Positions 43,361-53,071 are shown, numbered from the stretch's first letter. The stretch is 64,000 nucleotides of DNA from JBPOFM01 sp041391925 (GCA_041391925.1 JAWKNA010000007.1:248001-312000); one strand, 5' to 3'. Notes: generated by a model not told the origin, from the sequence alone. Numbers and translations are program-made.

Positions 43361-44497
43361 ATGAAAATAGGAATTGTTTGTTATCCAACTTTTGGGGGTA
43401 GTGGAGTAGTAGCCACCGAACTTGGATTGGCCCTTTCAAAACGTGGGCATGAAATCCATTTTATCACCTATAGCCAACCAGTACGATTGGATTTATTGGG
43501 TAGCAATGTTCATTATCACGAAGTAAATGTACCAGAATATCCTTTGTTTTTATACCAACCTTATGAATTGGCACTTTCGAGCAAATTGGTAGATATGGTC
43601 AAACTGCACAGTATAGAGATTTTGCATGTGCATTATGCCATTCCTCATGCTTATGCTGCATATATGGCAAAAAAAATGCTCCAGGAAGAAGGCATCTATG
43701 TACCTATTGTTACCACGCTTCACGGAACAGATATCACATTGGTAGGAAGCCATCCGTTTTACAAGCCGGCCGTGACATTTAGCATTAACAAGTCGGACGC
43801 GGTCACTTCTGTTTCCCAAAGCCTAAAAGAGGACACGCTTCGCCTTTTTGACATTAAAAATGAAATAGATGTCATTCCAAATTTTATCGATTTAGGCAAA
43901 TACAAGACATATTTTACAGATTGTCAAAGAGAGATAATGGCTAATGACAACGAAAAAATCATTACCCATATCAGTAATTTCCGTAAAGTGAAACAAATTC
44001 CTGATGTTATTAATGTGTTCTACAATATCCAAAAAGAACTACCTGCAAAATTGATGATGGTAGGTGAAGGGCCCGAAAAGGAAGAGGCAGAACGACTGTG
44101 TAGAAAATTGGGAATTTCAAACAAGGTTGTCTTTTTTGGAAACAGCAACGAAATTGATAAAATCCTTTGTTTTAGTGATTTGTTTCTATTGCCATCCATC
44201 ACTGAGAGTTTTGGTTTGGCAGCACTTGAGGCCATGGCATCAGGTGTTCCGGTGATTTCAAGTAATACTGGTGGCATTCCTGAAGTGAACATTGATGGGG
44301 TTTCTGGATATTTGAGTGATGTAAATGATGTTGAAAGCATGTCAAAAAATGCACTTTATATTTTGAAGGATAAGGAGCGCTTAAAAGCATTTAAGATGAA
44401 TGCCAAAGCGGAATCCAAAAAATTTGACATCCATAAGATTGTGCCTATGTACGAAGACATTTACAAGCGAACACTTAAAAAGTGCATGGCAACATAA
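43361..44497 (+). CDS. bshA: N-acetyl-alpha-D-glucosaminyl L-malate synthase BshA
   Basis: A 378-residue GT4-type glycosyltransferase that begins MKIGIVCYPTFGGSGVVATEL and continues with HYHEVNVPEYPLF, HVHYAIPHAYAAY and TLHGTDITLVG, all diagnostic of BshA. The C-terminal nucleotide-binding half has LPSITESFGLAALEAMASG with the ESFG and E residues of the EX7E motif. It joins GlcNAc from UDP-GlcNAc to L-malate, first step of bacillithiol synthesis. bshB and bshC are not in this window. It lies 18 bases after the GH3 fusion gene. Confidence 0.95.
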   Translation: MKIGIVCYPTFGGSGVVATELGLALSKRGHEIHFITYSQPVRLDLLGSNVHYHEVNVPEYPLFLYQPYELALSSKLVDMVKLHSIEILHVHYAIPHAYAAYMAKKMLQEEGIYVPIVTTLHGTDITLVGSHPFYKPAVTFSINKSDAVTSVSQSLKEDTLRLFDIKNEIDVIPNFIDLGKYKTYFTDCQREIMANDNEKIITHISNFRKVKQIPDVINVFYNIQKELPAKLMMVGEGPEKEEAERLCRKLGISNKVVFFGNSNEIDKILCFSDLFLLPSITESFGLAALEAMASGVPVISSNTGGIPEVNIDGVSGYLSDVNDVESMSKNALYILKDKERLKAFKMNAKAESKKFDIHKIVPMYEDIYKRTLKKCMAT

Positions 44498-44524
44498 GAT
44501 TTTCAAAAATCATTTTGAATGCGA

Positions 44525-45013
44525 TTATGGTTTATCCCTTCCGATAAATCTCCCCTTTGAAAGTAGAAAATCGATTGCTTTTTTCACATTTTTATCAATA
44601 CTTTCTTGGGTTTTAAGGTTTGAAATATATCGCATTATTTCCTTTTTTCTTGAAGGTGTGAGGTCATCAAAAACCACTTTTGCTTCTGGCGTTTCTCTTA
44701 ATGCATCACCAAGCTGATTGGGCATTTCAGTAATTCTTTCTTCTGGGTCGAATCTCAATTCAAATAGCGCACTGTCACCGACCTCTTTTTTGGCGGCATT
44801 CCGCATAGGTGCATTCAAATACAATCTCCAATGTCCGCTGTATTTTACCAAGGTCTGAGTAAATTCATGCCCATCAATTTTCAATTTTACTGGAATTTGC
44901 CCTTTGGTTTTACCAAAGTCATCAAATAATTGCCGCAAAACTGTATCTGGCACGAACACAAAGGGATTGATACCGATAATTTCAATTTTTGCCCTGAAAG
45001 TGGAGTTTTTCAT
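44525..45013 (-). CDS. DUF1905/YdeI-like domain protein
   Basis: A 162-residue cytoplasmic protein. The first 95 residues fit DUF1905 (FRAKIEIIGINPFVFVPDTVL, then HEFTQTLVKYSGHWRLYLN), and the end (FDDLTPSRKKEIMRYISNLKTQE) matches the YdeI/OmpD-associated C-terminal motif. The biochemical role of both is unknown. It converges with bshA, 27 bases apart, and is separated from the outer-membrane protein gene by a terminator. Confidence 0.82.
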   Translation of the reverse strand: MKNSTFRAKIEIIGINPFVFVPDTVLRQLFDDFGKTKGQIPVKLKIDGHEFTQTLVKYSGHWRLYLNAPMRNAAKKEVGDSALFELRFDPEERITEMPNQLGDALRETPEAKVVFDDLTPSRKKEIMRYISNLKTQESIDKNVKKAIDFLLSKGRFIGRDKP

Positions 45014-45038
45014 TTTTAATGATATCCATTTAAGTAAA

Positions 45039-45060
45039 AACCACCTCGCTAAAGGTGGTT
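45039..45060 (-). terminator. terminator after the outer-membrane protein gene
   Basis: An 8-bp stem AACCACCT/AGGTGGTT with 6-base loop; on the minus strand it runs into TTTTTACTT. It is 32 bases past the stop at 45092. Confidence 0.8.
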
Positions 45061-45091
45061 CTTATATGATTACATCCAATATTGCTGTAGC

Positions 45092-45589
45092 TTAAAACTG
45101 GTATCGGATGCCCAAAGCAATATCAAAATCCAAGTCATCATTATCGTAAAGGTCATCGCCAAAACCAAGTTCTGGCCTAAAGTCCAATGAAATCATGAGA
45201 GGGATGTCAAAATTATATTCAATACCTATTTGACCACCTACAAATACAAATGTTTCGTTATCATCATATGGAGGTGGCACATTGTCAAAACTATAGGAAG
45301 CAATACCAGCTGCTGGGCCTGCATACCAATTAAATCCACCATCAATGTTCCAGACCCATTGATAAATACCGGCCAATTTAAATCCATCATAGTTTTTTCC
45401 ACTTCTAAGTCCCAAATCGAGCTCCAACCTATTATTGTTGCTGCCAATGGCTCTTTGGTAGGAAACTTCAGCACCAAATCCGTCACTATCGCCAAGTCGA
45501 AGACCAATGGCATTATCCGAAATATCCTGGGCAGTCATTACTGCTGAAAAGCCTAGAAAGGCAACCGTTACAAAAAATATTTTTTTCAT
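45092..45589 (-). CDS. outer-membrane beta-barrel protein
   Basis: About 165 residues with ATG at 45589 giving the signal peptide MKKIFFVTVAFLGFSAVMTAQ; a longer in-frame start at 45616 adds nine residues. The mature sequence is made of short amphipathic strands with Gly, Tyr and Asp turns (LDLGLRSGKNYDGFKLAGIY, GIEYNFDIPLMISLDF) and ends in LGIRYQF, a typical C-terminal barrel strand with terminal Phe. The eight-strand OmpA/OmpW-like size fits. The ligand is unknown. Monocistronic with its own terminator; a -7 match TATTTTTG lies a short distance upstream. Confidence 0.82.
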   Translation of the reverse strand: MKKIFFVTVAFLGFSAVMTAQDISDNAIGLRLGDSDGFGAEVSYQRAIGSNNNRLELDLGLRSGKNYDGFKLAGIYQWVWNIDGGFNWYAGPAAGIASYSFDNVPPPYDDNETFVFVGGQIGIEYNFDIPLMISLDFRPELGFGDDLYDNDDLDFDIALGIRYQF

Positions 45590-45731
45590 AAATTTTAAGT
45601 TTTTAAGTTTTAACAAAAATACATTTTTAACATTTCTATTGTATGAAATATAACGTCAAACTTCTGTTAAAATTGGTTTAGAACGTTTAAATTTATAACG
45701 AAAATATTCATAAACAAATCCTGTTTTTAAC

Positions 45732-48662
45732 TTGAATGCAACGAATATTAACTCTTTATTGAGTGAATTGAAAATAAAACTCAAAGGCGAATTGCTTTTT
45801 GATGACTTGATGAAATCAATTTACGCTACGGATGCTTCAGTTTACAGAATGTTGCCATTGGCGGTTGCATATCCTAAGGATGCACAAGATATTAAACATT
45901 TAATTGATTTTGCCAAAGCAAATAATACCTCCATAATTCCTAGAGCAGCAGGCACATCTTTGGCAGGGCAATGCGTTGGAGGGGGAATTGTGGTGGATGT
46001 TTCCAAATATTTTACAAGAATCATCGACATCAATGAAAAACTTAAAACCGTCACTGTTCAACCTGGCGTGGTACGCGATGCTCTTAATAATTATTTGAAA
46101 CCCTTTGGTTTGTTCTTTGGTCCAAACACTTCTACCTCCAACAGATGTATGATAGGAGGTATGGTAGGCAATAACTCATCTGGTAGCACCTCCATTCAAT
46201 ATGGTGTGACACGAGATAAAGTAGTGGAATTGCATGCTATTTTAAGTGATGGAAGCGAAGTGGTGTTCAAAAATCTTTCGTCAGGAGATTTTGAAAAAAA
46301 AATGAAATTGAATACTCTCGAAGGACATATTTATAAAACGATATATGATGAACTAAAAGATGAAAAGGTTCAGAATCAAATAAAAAACAACTTTCCAAAG
46401 CCCGAAATACATCGTCGCAACACTGGTTATGCCATTGACGAATTGATTAAATCGGAAGTGTTTTCAGATTCATCAGAATCATTCAATATGTGCAAATTAT
46501 TATCTGGCAGTGAAGGGACTTTGGCATTCACCACACAAATCACTCTTCAACTGGAGGAGTTGCCTCCAAAAGAATCTATCATGATTGCAGCACATTTTGA
46601 AAGTATTGAACAGTGCCTTAAGAGTGTTGCAATGGTCATGAAACATAATCTCTACACCTGTGAGATGATGGACAAAACCATACTTGATTGTACTAAACAA
46701 AATAAAGCACAGCTTGAAAACCGTAAATTCATTGTTGGAGATCCAAAAGCAATTTTGATGTGTGAAGTCAGGGCCAACGCGTTTGAAGACGTACAATTAT
46801 TAGCAGGTAAGTTACTTGCTGATATTGAAAATTCAAAACTGAGCTATGCATTTCCTATATTGATTGGTAATGACATTGATAAAGCTGTTGAGCTTCGTAA
46901 GGCTGGTTTGGGCTTACTTGGGAATATTATTGGTGATGAAAAATCGGCTGCATGCATTGAAGATACTGCTGTTGCATTGCCAGATTTGGCAAACTATATC
47001 AGTGAATTCAGTGAATTGATGAAAACCCATCATCAGAAAGCCATTTATTACGCCCATGCAGGCGCAGGCGAATTACATTTGCGGCCCATTCTCAATTTAA
47101 AAACCGATAAAGGAGTTTCCGATTTCAGAAAGATTACAACAGATGTAGCTCACTTGGTCAAAAAGTACCAAGGCTCCATGAGTGGCGAACATGGTGATGG
47201 CATTGTACGTGGGGAATTTATTCCATTGATGATTGGTGAGGATAATTATCAGTTGTTAAGACGAATTAAAGCAGCATTTGATCCCAATAATTGTTTCAAT
47301 CCTGGGAAAATTGTGGATGCCTTTCCCATGGATGAAAATTTACGTTACAAACCCCATAGAAAAGAGCCTGAAATAGAAACAATCCTTGATTTTTCTGCAT
47401 CACTTGGCATTTTAAGAGAGGCAGAAAAGTGCAACGGTTCGGGTGATTGTAGAAAAACTCCCGAATTTGGCGGTACAATGTGTCCGAGTTATCGGGCCAC
47501 GCGGAATGAAAAAGACACCACTAGAGCTCGTGCCAATGCTTTAAGAGAATTTTTAACGAATTCTAACAAACCAAACAAATTTAACCATGAAGAACTGAAA
47601 GAAGTTTTTGACCTCTGTCTAAGCTGTAAAGCATGTGCAAGCGAATGTCCAAGCAGTGTAGATGTAGCGAGTTTGAAGGCAGAGTTTCAGTATCAATACC
47701 AAAAAGTGAATGGCGTCAGTTTGCGAACTAAATTGTTTGCTTATAATAACCAACTGAATGCCTATGGAAGCGGTTTTTCGAGGTTGACGAATTTCTTTTT
47801 CAAGAATAAGTTTACATCTTCAATTATAAAATCATCATTTAGCATTGCCCAAGAAAGAAGTCTGCCTTTAATATCAAATATTAGTTTAGATAAATATATT
47901 CAAAATTATAAAAATCAAGAAGTTAAAAAAAATTATATTAAGGTTGTTTATTTTTTTAATGATGAATTCACCAATTATTTAGACACCCAAATCGGTATTG
48001 ATGTCATTGAATTGTTGAAAGCTTTAAATTATGACATCAAGTTCATTCAGCACAAGGAATCTGGTCGAGCTTTTCTTTCAAAGGGGTTGTTGAAACAAGC
48101 AAAGATATTGGCCAATAAAAATGTTTCTGTTTTTAAAGATTTAATCTCAGAAAATTCGCCTTTGATTGGTATTGAACCTTCGGCAATTTTAACTTTTACA
48201 GATGAATATATCAAATTGGCCGATGACAAAATGTCTGCTGAACAGATTGCAAAACATACCTTTTTAATTGATGAATTTATTCAAAATGAAATAAAATTAA
48301 GAAATATAAACTCCTCCCAATTTACAAAAGAGTCAAAAACCATTAAATTTCATGGGCATTGCCATCAAAAGGCGTTACGAAATCAATCGTCCAGTTTTGA
48401 TGTTTTAAATTTACCGGAAAATTACAAAGTAACCATAATTCCAAGTGGATGCTGTGGTATGGCAGGAAGTTTTGGTTATGAAAAGGAGCATTATGGAGTG
48501 AGTATGCAGATTGGTGAACAAACGCTGTTTCCAGTGATAAGAAATGCCTCAAATGACGTCATTGTTTCTGCCAATGGTACGAGTTGCAGACATCAAATCA
48601 AGGATGGGACGCAGCGGGAAGCTTTGCATCCAATCACCATTTTAAAAAGGGCACTTCTTTAG
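45732..48662 (+). CDS. FAD-linked oxidase with C-terminal Fe-S and CCG domains (D-lactate/glycolate dehydrogenase type)
   Basis: A 976-residue fusion. A PCMH-type FAD-binding domain (about 38-260, with IIPRAAGTSLAGQCVGGG and NNSSGSTS) is followed by a FAD-oxidase C domain ending with MSGEHGDGIVRGEF. Then come two Fe-S stretches, CNGSGDCRKTP...MCPSYRAT and CLSCKACASECPSS near residue 635, and a C-terminal CCG region (GHCHQKAL, IPSGCCGMAGSFGYE). This layout is known for GlcD/Dld-like 2-hydroxyacid dehydrogenases. The true substrate is not settled. The start is a TTG giving MNATNINSLL; no ATG precedes the FAD domain. It converges with the LpxH-like gene, overlapping 4 bases. Confidence 0.9.
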   Translation: MNATNINSLLSELKIKLKGELLFDDLMKSIYATDASVYRMLPLAVAYPKDAQDIKHLIDFAKANNTSIIPRAAGTSLAGQCVGGGIVVDVSKYFTRIIDINEKLKTVTVQPGVVRDALNNYLKPFGLFFGPNTSTSNRCMIGGMVGNNSSGSTSIQYGVTRDKVVELHAILSDGSEVVFKNLSSGDFEKKMKLNTLEGHIYKTIYDELKDEKVQNQIKNNFPKPEIHRRNTGYAIDELIKSEVFSDSSESFNMCKLLSGSEGTLAFTTQITLQLEELPPKESIMIAAHFESIEQCLKSVAMVMKHNLYTCEMMDKTILDCTKQNKAQLENRKFIVGDPKAILMCEVRANAFEDVQLLAGKLLADIENSKLSYAFPILIGNDIDKAVELRKAGLGLLGNIIGDEKSAACIEDTAVALPDLANYISEFSELMKTHHQKAIYYAHAGAGELHLRPILNLKTDKGVSDFRKITTDVAHLVKKYQGSMSGEHGDGIVRGEFIPLMIGEDNYQLLRRIKAAFDPNNCFNPGKIVDAFPMDENLRYKPHRKEPEIETILDFSASLGILREAEKCNGSGDCRKTPEFGGTMCPSYRATRNEKDTTRARANALREFLTNSNKPNKFNHEELKEVFDLCLSCKACASECPSSVDVASLKAEFQYQYQKVNGVSLRTKLFAYNNQLNAYGSGFSRLTNFFFKNKFTSSIIKSSFSIAQERSLPLISNISLDKYIQNYKNQEVKKNYIKVVYFFNDEFTNYLDTQIGIDVIELLKALNYDIKFIQHKESGRAFLSKGLLKQAKILANKNVSVFKDLISENSPLIGIEPSAILTFTDEYIKLADDKMSAEQIAKHTFLIDEFIQNEIKLRNINSSQFTKESKTIKFHGHCHQKALRNQSSSFDVLNLPENYKVTIIPSGCCGMAGSFGYEKEHYGVSMQIGEQTLFPVIRNASNDVIVSANGTSCRHQIKDGTQREALHPITILKRALL

Positions 48663-49528
48663 TCATTGGATGGATTGACAATGGTGATTGCGGCAATCAA
48701 ATCCTTTAATTCCACATCTTCCATCTGTTTGATATCTTCATCAGCAAAAAACGGGGAGAGTTTGTCAAAATTATAATTGTAGATTTTCCAGCGCTTAAAT
48801 TGATATTCCAAGGCGGTAAAATTCTCAACCCAATCACCAGAATTGAGATACATGGTTTTACCGAGCTTATTTTCCTTTATCAAAATTTTAGGTTGATGGA
48901 TATGTCCACAAATGACATAGTCATAACCGTTTTCAATGGCCAAATCTGAAGCTACTTTTTCAAAATCGTTGATATATTTTACGGCACTTTTGACGCTGTT
49001 CTTAATTTTTTTAGAAAGTGAATATTTTTCTTTGCCGATAAGCTGCAATAACCAGTTAATCATTTGGTTGAGAAGAATAAGCAAATCATATCCATAACCA
49101 CCCAATTTGGCCAACCATTTTGCATTCTGAATGGAAACATCAAAAACGTCACCATGAAAGAACCAGGCTTTCTTGCCATGAAGCTTTAAAACAATCTTGT
49201 CAACAATGGAAATATTTCCAATTGAGGTTCCACTGAATTTACGAAGCATTTCATCATGATTTCCAGTAATATATATAATTTCCACACCTTCGGAAGCCAT
49301 ATCAAGAATCTTTTTCAATACACGAAGGTGAGATTTTGGAAAGTAGCGCTTACTGAATTGCCAGATATCAATGATATCTCCATTCAATATCAATTTTTTT
49401 GGCTGAATACTATTGAGATAGGTCAATAATTGCTTTGCATGGCAGCCATAAGTCCCTAGATGTACATCCGAGATAACTGCGATTTCTACGTTTCGTTTTA
49501 ATTTCAAAAGGTTAAGATTCTGTGGCAA
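48659..49528 (-). CDS. LpxH-like UDP-2,3-diacylglucosamine diphosphatase / metallophosphoesterase
   Basis: A calcineurin-like phosphoesterase of up to 289 residues. All metal motifs are visible in order: VISDVHLGTYGCHAKQ, LILNGDIIDIW, YITGNHDEMLRKF, FFHGDVFD and CGHIHQPKI. They match the LpxH/YbbF-type family acting in lipid A synthesis, but other Bacteroidota metallophosphoesterases look alike. Both candidate starts are TTG: 49528, or 49507 which gives MKLKRNVEIAVISDVHLG. It is divergent from aroC across about 160 bases. Confidence 0.82.
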   Translation of the reverse strand: MPQNLNLLKLKRNVEIAVISDVHLGTYGCHAKQLLTYLNSIQPKKLILNGDIIDIWQFSKRYFPKSHLRVLKKILDMASEGVEIIYITGNHDEMLRKFSGTSIGNISIVDKIVLKLHGKKAWFFHGDVFDVSIQNAKWLAKLGGYGYDLLILLNQMINWLLQLIGKEKYSLSKKIKNSVKSAVKYINDFEKVASDLAIENGYDYVICGHIHQPKILIKENKLGKTMYLNSGDWVENFTALEYQFKRWKIYNYNFDKLSPFFADEDIKQMEDVELKDLIAAITIVNPSND

Positions 49529-49689
49529 ATAACCGACATAAACATTATCTAATCTTTAAACGCCAATTAATTAACTGTGAGCAATTTGTTACCAAATTGT
49601 TATCTTGAATATAATTACAGGACGTATTTGATTCAAAATCAATTTTTCTATGTCTAATAATACAATTACATTAGCATAAAATACACTTT

Positions 49690-50751
49690 ATGGCCGGAAA
49701 CTCTTTTGGAACCTTGTTCAAACTGACAACATTTGGCGAATCTCATGGGCCTGCAATTGGAGGCATAATAGATGGCTGTCCAGCAGGAATAGCTCTGGAT
49801 TTAGATGCCATCCAATCCGAAATGAATCGTCGCAAACCTGGCCAATCAGAAATCGTCACACAACGGAAAGAACCAGATACCGTTGAGTTTTTGTCAGGAA
49901 TTTTTGAAGGACAAACCACAGGGACTCCAATAGGCTTTATCATAAAAAACACCAATCAAAAATCGAAAGACTATTCGCATATCAAAGATGTCTATCGGCC
50001 AAGTCATGCCGACTATACCTATGAAAAAAAGTACGGAATTCGAGATTATAGAGGAGGAGGCCGCAGCTCCGCACGCGAAACAGCTTGTCGGGTTGTTGCA
50101 GGAGCCATCGCAAAACAAGTGTTGAAAGATGTCAAAATCCACGCATATACGTCTTCAGTTGGGGACTTATTTTTAGAAAAACCATATCAGAATCTCGATT
50201 TCTCCAAAATAGAAACCAATGATGTGCGTTGCCCAGACGAAGCGATTGCCAATCAAATGATTGAAAAAATCAAGTCTGTCAGAAAAGAGGGCGATACCAT
50301 TGGCGGAACCGTCACTTGTGTCATTCAAAATGTACCAATAGGGTTAGGCGAACCAGTATTTGATAAACTCCATGCCAATCTTGGCAAAGCAATGCTGTCC
50401 ATCAACGCGGTCAAAGGTTTTGAATATGGAAGTGGTTTTTGCGGCGCCAAAATGAAAGGTAGTGAGCACAATGATCTATTCAATGCCGATGGAACGACTA
50501 AAACCAATCTATCTGGAGGCATACAAGGTGGTATCAGCAATGGCATGGACATCTATTTTAGGGTCGCTTTCAAGCCTGTGGCTACCATCATTCAAAAACA
50601 AAACACCCTCGATAATCAGGGCAACATTGTCGAGATGCAAGGCAAAGGTCGTCATGACCCTTGTGTGGTGCCAAGAGCGGTACCAATTGTAGAGGCTATG
50701 ACAGCGTTGGTTCTGGCAGATTTTTGGTTATTAAATAAAATTTATAAGTAG
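49690..50751 (+). CDS. aroC: chorismate synthase
   Basis: A 353-residue AroC, normal length. FGESHGPAIGGIIDGCPAG, RRKPGQS and GRSSARETACRVVAGA are present and GRHDPCVVPRAVPIVEAM closes the family signature. It converts 5-enolpyruvylshikimate 3-phosphate to chorismate with reduced FMN. Monocistronic. A REP-like imperfect hairpin starts at its stop codon. Confidence 0.97.
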   Translation: MAGNSFGTLFKLTTFGESHGPAIGGIIDGCPAGIALDLDAIQSEMNRRKPGQSEIVTQRKEPDTVEFLSGIFEGQTTGTPIGFIIKNTNQKSKDYSHIKDVYRPSHADYTYEKKYGIRDYRGGGRSSARETACRVVAGAIAKQVLKDVKIHAYTSSVGDLFLEKPYQNLDFSKIETNDVRCPDEAIANQMIEKIKSVRKEGDTIGGTVTCVIQNVPIGLGEPVFDKLHANLGKAMLSINAVKGFEYGSGFCGAKMKGSEHNDLFNADGTTKTNLSGGIQGGISNGMDIYFRVAFKPVATIIQKQNTLDNQGNIVEMQGKGRHDPCVVPRAVPIVEAMTALVLADFWLLNKIYK

Positions 50752-50817
50752 CTATTCCTGCTTTCCGCTTTATCTTTTGCAAAAAAGCAAAAGGATATCG
50801 CGTCAATCAGGGCTAAA
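50750..50817. repeat. REP-like imperfect inverted repeat between aroC and the symporter
   Basis: The core ATCTTTTGC (50772-50780), loop of A, GCAAAAGGAT (50787-50796) is an almost perfect stem, and its flanks are also partly complementary: AGCTATTCCTG at the left against CAGGGCTA at the right. Part of the left edge is the aroC stop. I recall intergenic elements of this general sequence in several flavobacteria, but this is memory. It could be a non-autonomous REP/MITE-like unit or a transcript-stabilising hairpin. Confidence 0.6.
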
Positions 50818-50832
50818 AAAACGTAACATTAT

Positions 50833-52278
50833 ATGAAAAACCTCGCATTACATTGGAAAATCCTTATCGGAATGACGCTAGGTATCATTTGGGCACTGTT
50901 GTCAAGTTCAATGGGTTGGAGCCAATTCACCATCAATTGGATTGATCCTTTCGGCACCATATTCATCAATTTATTGAAACTTATTGCAGTTCCTTTGGTG
51001 CTGTTTTCAATCATCAGTGGCGTGGCCAACATCGGAGACCCAAAAAGCCTTGGGCGAATGGGAGGGAAGACCCTTTTAATTTATTTGCTTACAACCGTTT
51101 TTGCCATTTCTTTGGGATTGCTTTTGGTGAATACCATAAAACCTGGTAAACTCATTGACGAGCAAAGCCGAATAGACAATCGTATCAACTACGAAATTTG
51201 GGCGGCATCCCAAGGTCATGAAATTAAAGATGGTATCAATTATTTGCACGACCCAGCTTTTATGGAACGTGCACAGAAAATTACTGAACTCTCAAAAGCA
51301 GACTTAAAAGAAGTATCTGTTGCCGATAAACTCGAAAAAGCAGAAAAGCAAAAACAAGCATCCCCTTTGCAACCATTGGTTGATATTGTGCCAGATAATT
51401 TTTTTAAATCCCTTTCTGATAATGGCTTGATGTTGCAAATCATCTTTTTTGCTTTGTTTTTTGGAATGTGCCTCTTATTCATTCCCAATGAAAAAGCACA
51501 GCCTGTCATTAATTTAGTGGATAGCATCAATGAAGTGTTTCTCAAAATGGTCGATTTGGTCATGCAAGCGGCACCATTCTTCGTATTTGCTTTGTTGGCA
51601 GGTGTCATTAGCAAAATGGCTGGTGACGATATAGGTAAGGTCGTCGAAATCTTCAAAGGCCTGAGTTGGTATTCATTGACTGTTCTTTTAGGATTAATCA
51701 TTATGATATTTATTACATACCCAGTGATACTAAAGACCTTTGTTAAAAAAATTCCGTATGCTGGGTTTTTCAAAGCCATGAGTCCTGCACAGACTTTGGC
51801 GTTCTCGACATCCAGTAGCGCAGCAACATTGCCTGTCACCATGGAATGTGTGGAGCAAAATCTTGGAGTCAATAAAAAAGTGAGCAGTTTTGTATTGCCG
51901 ATAGGTGCCACAGTGAATATGGATGGGACAAGTCTCTATCAAGCCGTGGCGGTCATATTCTTAGCGCAACTGCACATGATTGATTTAACAGTTGGACAAC
52001 AATTGACCATAGTAGTCACCACCACATTGGCTTCCATTGGTTCTGCTGCTGTACCAAGTGCTGGTTTGGTAATGCTTATCATTGTCCTAAATTCGGTTGG
52101 TTTAAATCCTGCATGGATTGCCATCATTTTCCCGGTGGACAGAATTTTGGATATGTTTAGAACGGTAGTCAATGTTACTGGCGATGCAACTGTCTGTACG
52201 ATTATAGCCGATGGTGAAGATATGTTGGAGTATCATGCGACCAAAAATCCTACAGAAACGTTTGATTTGGATTCTTAA
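50833..52278 (+). CDS. dicarboxylate/amino acid:cation symporter (DAACS)
   Basis: A 481-residue transporter with eight transmembrane segments and two hairpins. The signature SSSAATLPVTMECVEQ lies in the first hairpin and GATVNMDGTSLYQAVAVIFLAQ in the cation-binding helix, with FPVDRILDMFRTVVNVTGDATV near the end. An unusually long hydrophilic loop (about 100-180) separates helices 3 and 4. It imports glutamate, aspartate or C4 dicarboxylates using Na+ or H+; the exact substrate cannot be read off. It starts 15 bases after the REP-like element; the GNAT gene follows by 8 bases. Confidence 0.92.
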   Translation: MKNLALHWKILIGMTLGIIWALLSSSMGWSQFTINWIDPFGTIFINLLKLIAVPLVLFSIISGVANIGDPKSLGRMGGKTLLIYLLTTVFAISLGLLLVNTIKPGKLIDEQSRIDNRINYEIWAASQGHEIKDGINYLHDPAFMERAQKITELSKADLKEVSVADKLEKAEKQKQASPLQPLVDIVPDNFFKSLSDNGLMLQIIFFALFFGMCLLFIPNEKAQPVINLVDSINEVFLKMVDLVMQAAPFFVFALLAGVISKMAGDDIGKVVEIFKGLSWYSLTVLLGLIIMIFITYPVILKTFVKKIPYAGFFKAMSPAQTLAFSTSSSAATLPVTMECVEQNLGVNKKVSSFVLPIGATVNMDGTSLYQAVAVIFLAQLHMIDLTVGQQLTIVVTTTLASIGSAAVPSAGLVMLIIVLNSVGLNPAWIAIIFPVDRILDMFRTVVNVTGDATVCTIIADGEDMLEYHATKNPTETFDLDS

Positions 52279-52286
52279 GAATTTGT

Positions 52287-52733
52287 ATGAAACCAATAAT
52301 CAGAAAAGCCATACTCACTGACTCAGGGGAAATTTCAACTCTTACAGCTCAATTGGGTTATATTTCTGACAGTCAATCTATATATACTAGATTAAATGCG
52401 CTTTTAAATCATGAGGAACATTGTGTATATATTGCTGTAAGTGAGGGAGTAATTGTTGGATGGATTCATGGCTTTTTTGCTTTGAGAGTTGAATCGAGTC
52501 CATTTATTGAAATTGGAGGTTTAGTGGTCCATGAAGCGTTTCGCAATAGAGGCATCGGAAAGTCATTGATAGATGAAGTCAAAATTTGGGCAACAACAAT
52601 TGGTTGCGATAAACTACGAGTGAGATGCAATGTGAAGCGAATCGAAAGCCACGAATTTTATAAAAACATTGGTTTCAAAGAGACCAAAGAACAGAAAATT
52701 TTTGACCAGATATCTAAAAACCTCAAGGCCTAA
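52287..52733 (+). CDS. GNAT family N-acetyltransferase
   Basis: A 148-residue GNAT protein. Motif A is IEIGGLVVHEAFRNRGIGKSLIDE, containing the acetyl-CoA binding R-x-x-G-I-G-K, with KLRVRCNVKRIESHEFYKNIGF after it. Substrate unknown; small-molecule or aminoglycoside-like acetylation is possible for this subgroup. It begins 8 bases after the DAACS gene and is probably cotranscribed. Confidence 0.88.
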   Translation: MKPIIRKAILTDSGEISTLTAQLGYISDSQSIYTRLNALLNHEEHCVYIAVSEGVIVGWIHGFFALRVESSPFIEIGGLVVHEAFRNRGIGKSLIDEVKIWATTIGCDKLRVRCNVKRIESHEFYKNIGFKETKEQKIFDQISKNLKA

Positions 52734-53020
52734 CCCAATATAAGAAATCGAAGTCTTCCATATTCTTTTCTAAGAACGGTCAATTCTTATCAATATGGCT
52801 GTAAGTTTCTATTTTACAATATGTTAAAAATAATGTAAATCATAGATGTTTTTTGCACATTGTTTATTTTGAACAAATATTTTTAAACATTCAACGAAGA
52901 TTTTAAGGCAGGAGAAAAGGTTTATCTACATTTACTTCATCAAAATAATGTGCTATTAATCAAGAATTTAAGTTTTTGTTTTAGTTAAATTAGTTTTTAA
53001 GTTAGTTGTTAAATTGTTAG
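52734..53020. other. intergenic stretch without coding sequence
   Basis: With the terminator up to 53052 this is the largest gap (about 338 bases) in the window. No open frame longer than about 10 codons fits on either strand. The end of the region is AT-rich with repeated TTAGTT units before the terminator. A small RNA ending in that terminator is conceivable, but no convincing promoter was found. Confidence 0.4.
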
Positions 53021-53052
53021 AAAAGCCCTTTTCCCCAAATTAGGGCTTTTTT
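53021..53052. terminator. bidirectional terminator between GNAT and DCC genes
   Basis: A 9-bp stem AAAAGCCCT (53021-53029) and AGGGCTTTT (53042-53050) with 12-base loop and T-run on the plus strand. It lies 20 bases past the stop of the minus-strand DCC gene and ends whatever is read through from the GNAT gene. Confidence 0.8.
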
Positions 53053-53071
53053 ATGCTTAATTGTGAAGCAA

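Noticed and set aside
51240..51911. 223-codon frame antisense to the DAACS symporter
   Set aside because: Long antisense frames are expected opposite hydrophobic coding sequence. The symporter signature is intact on the plus strand.
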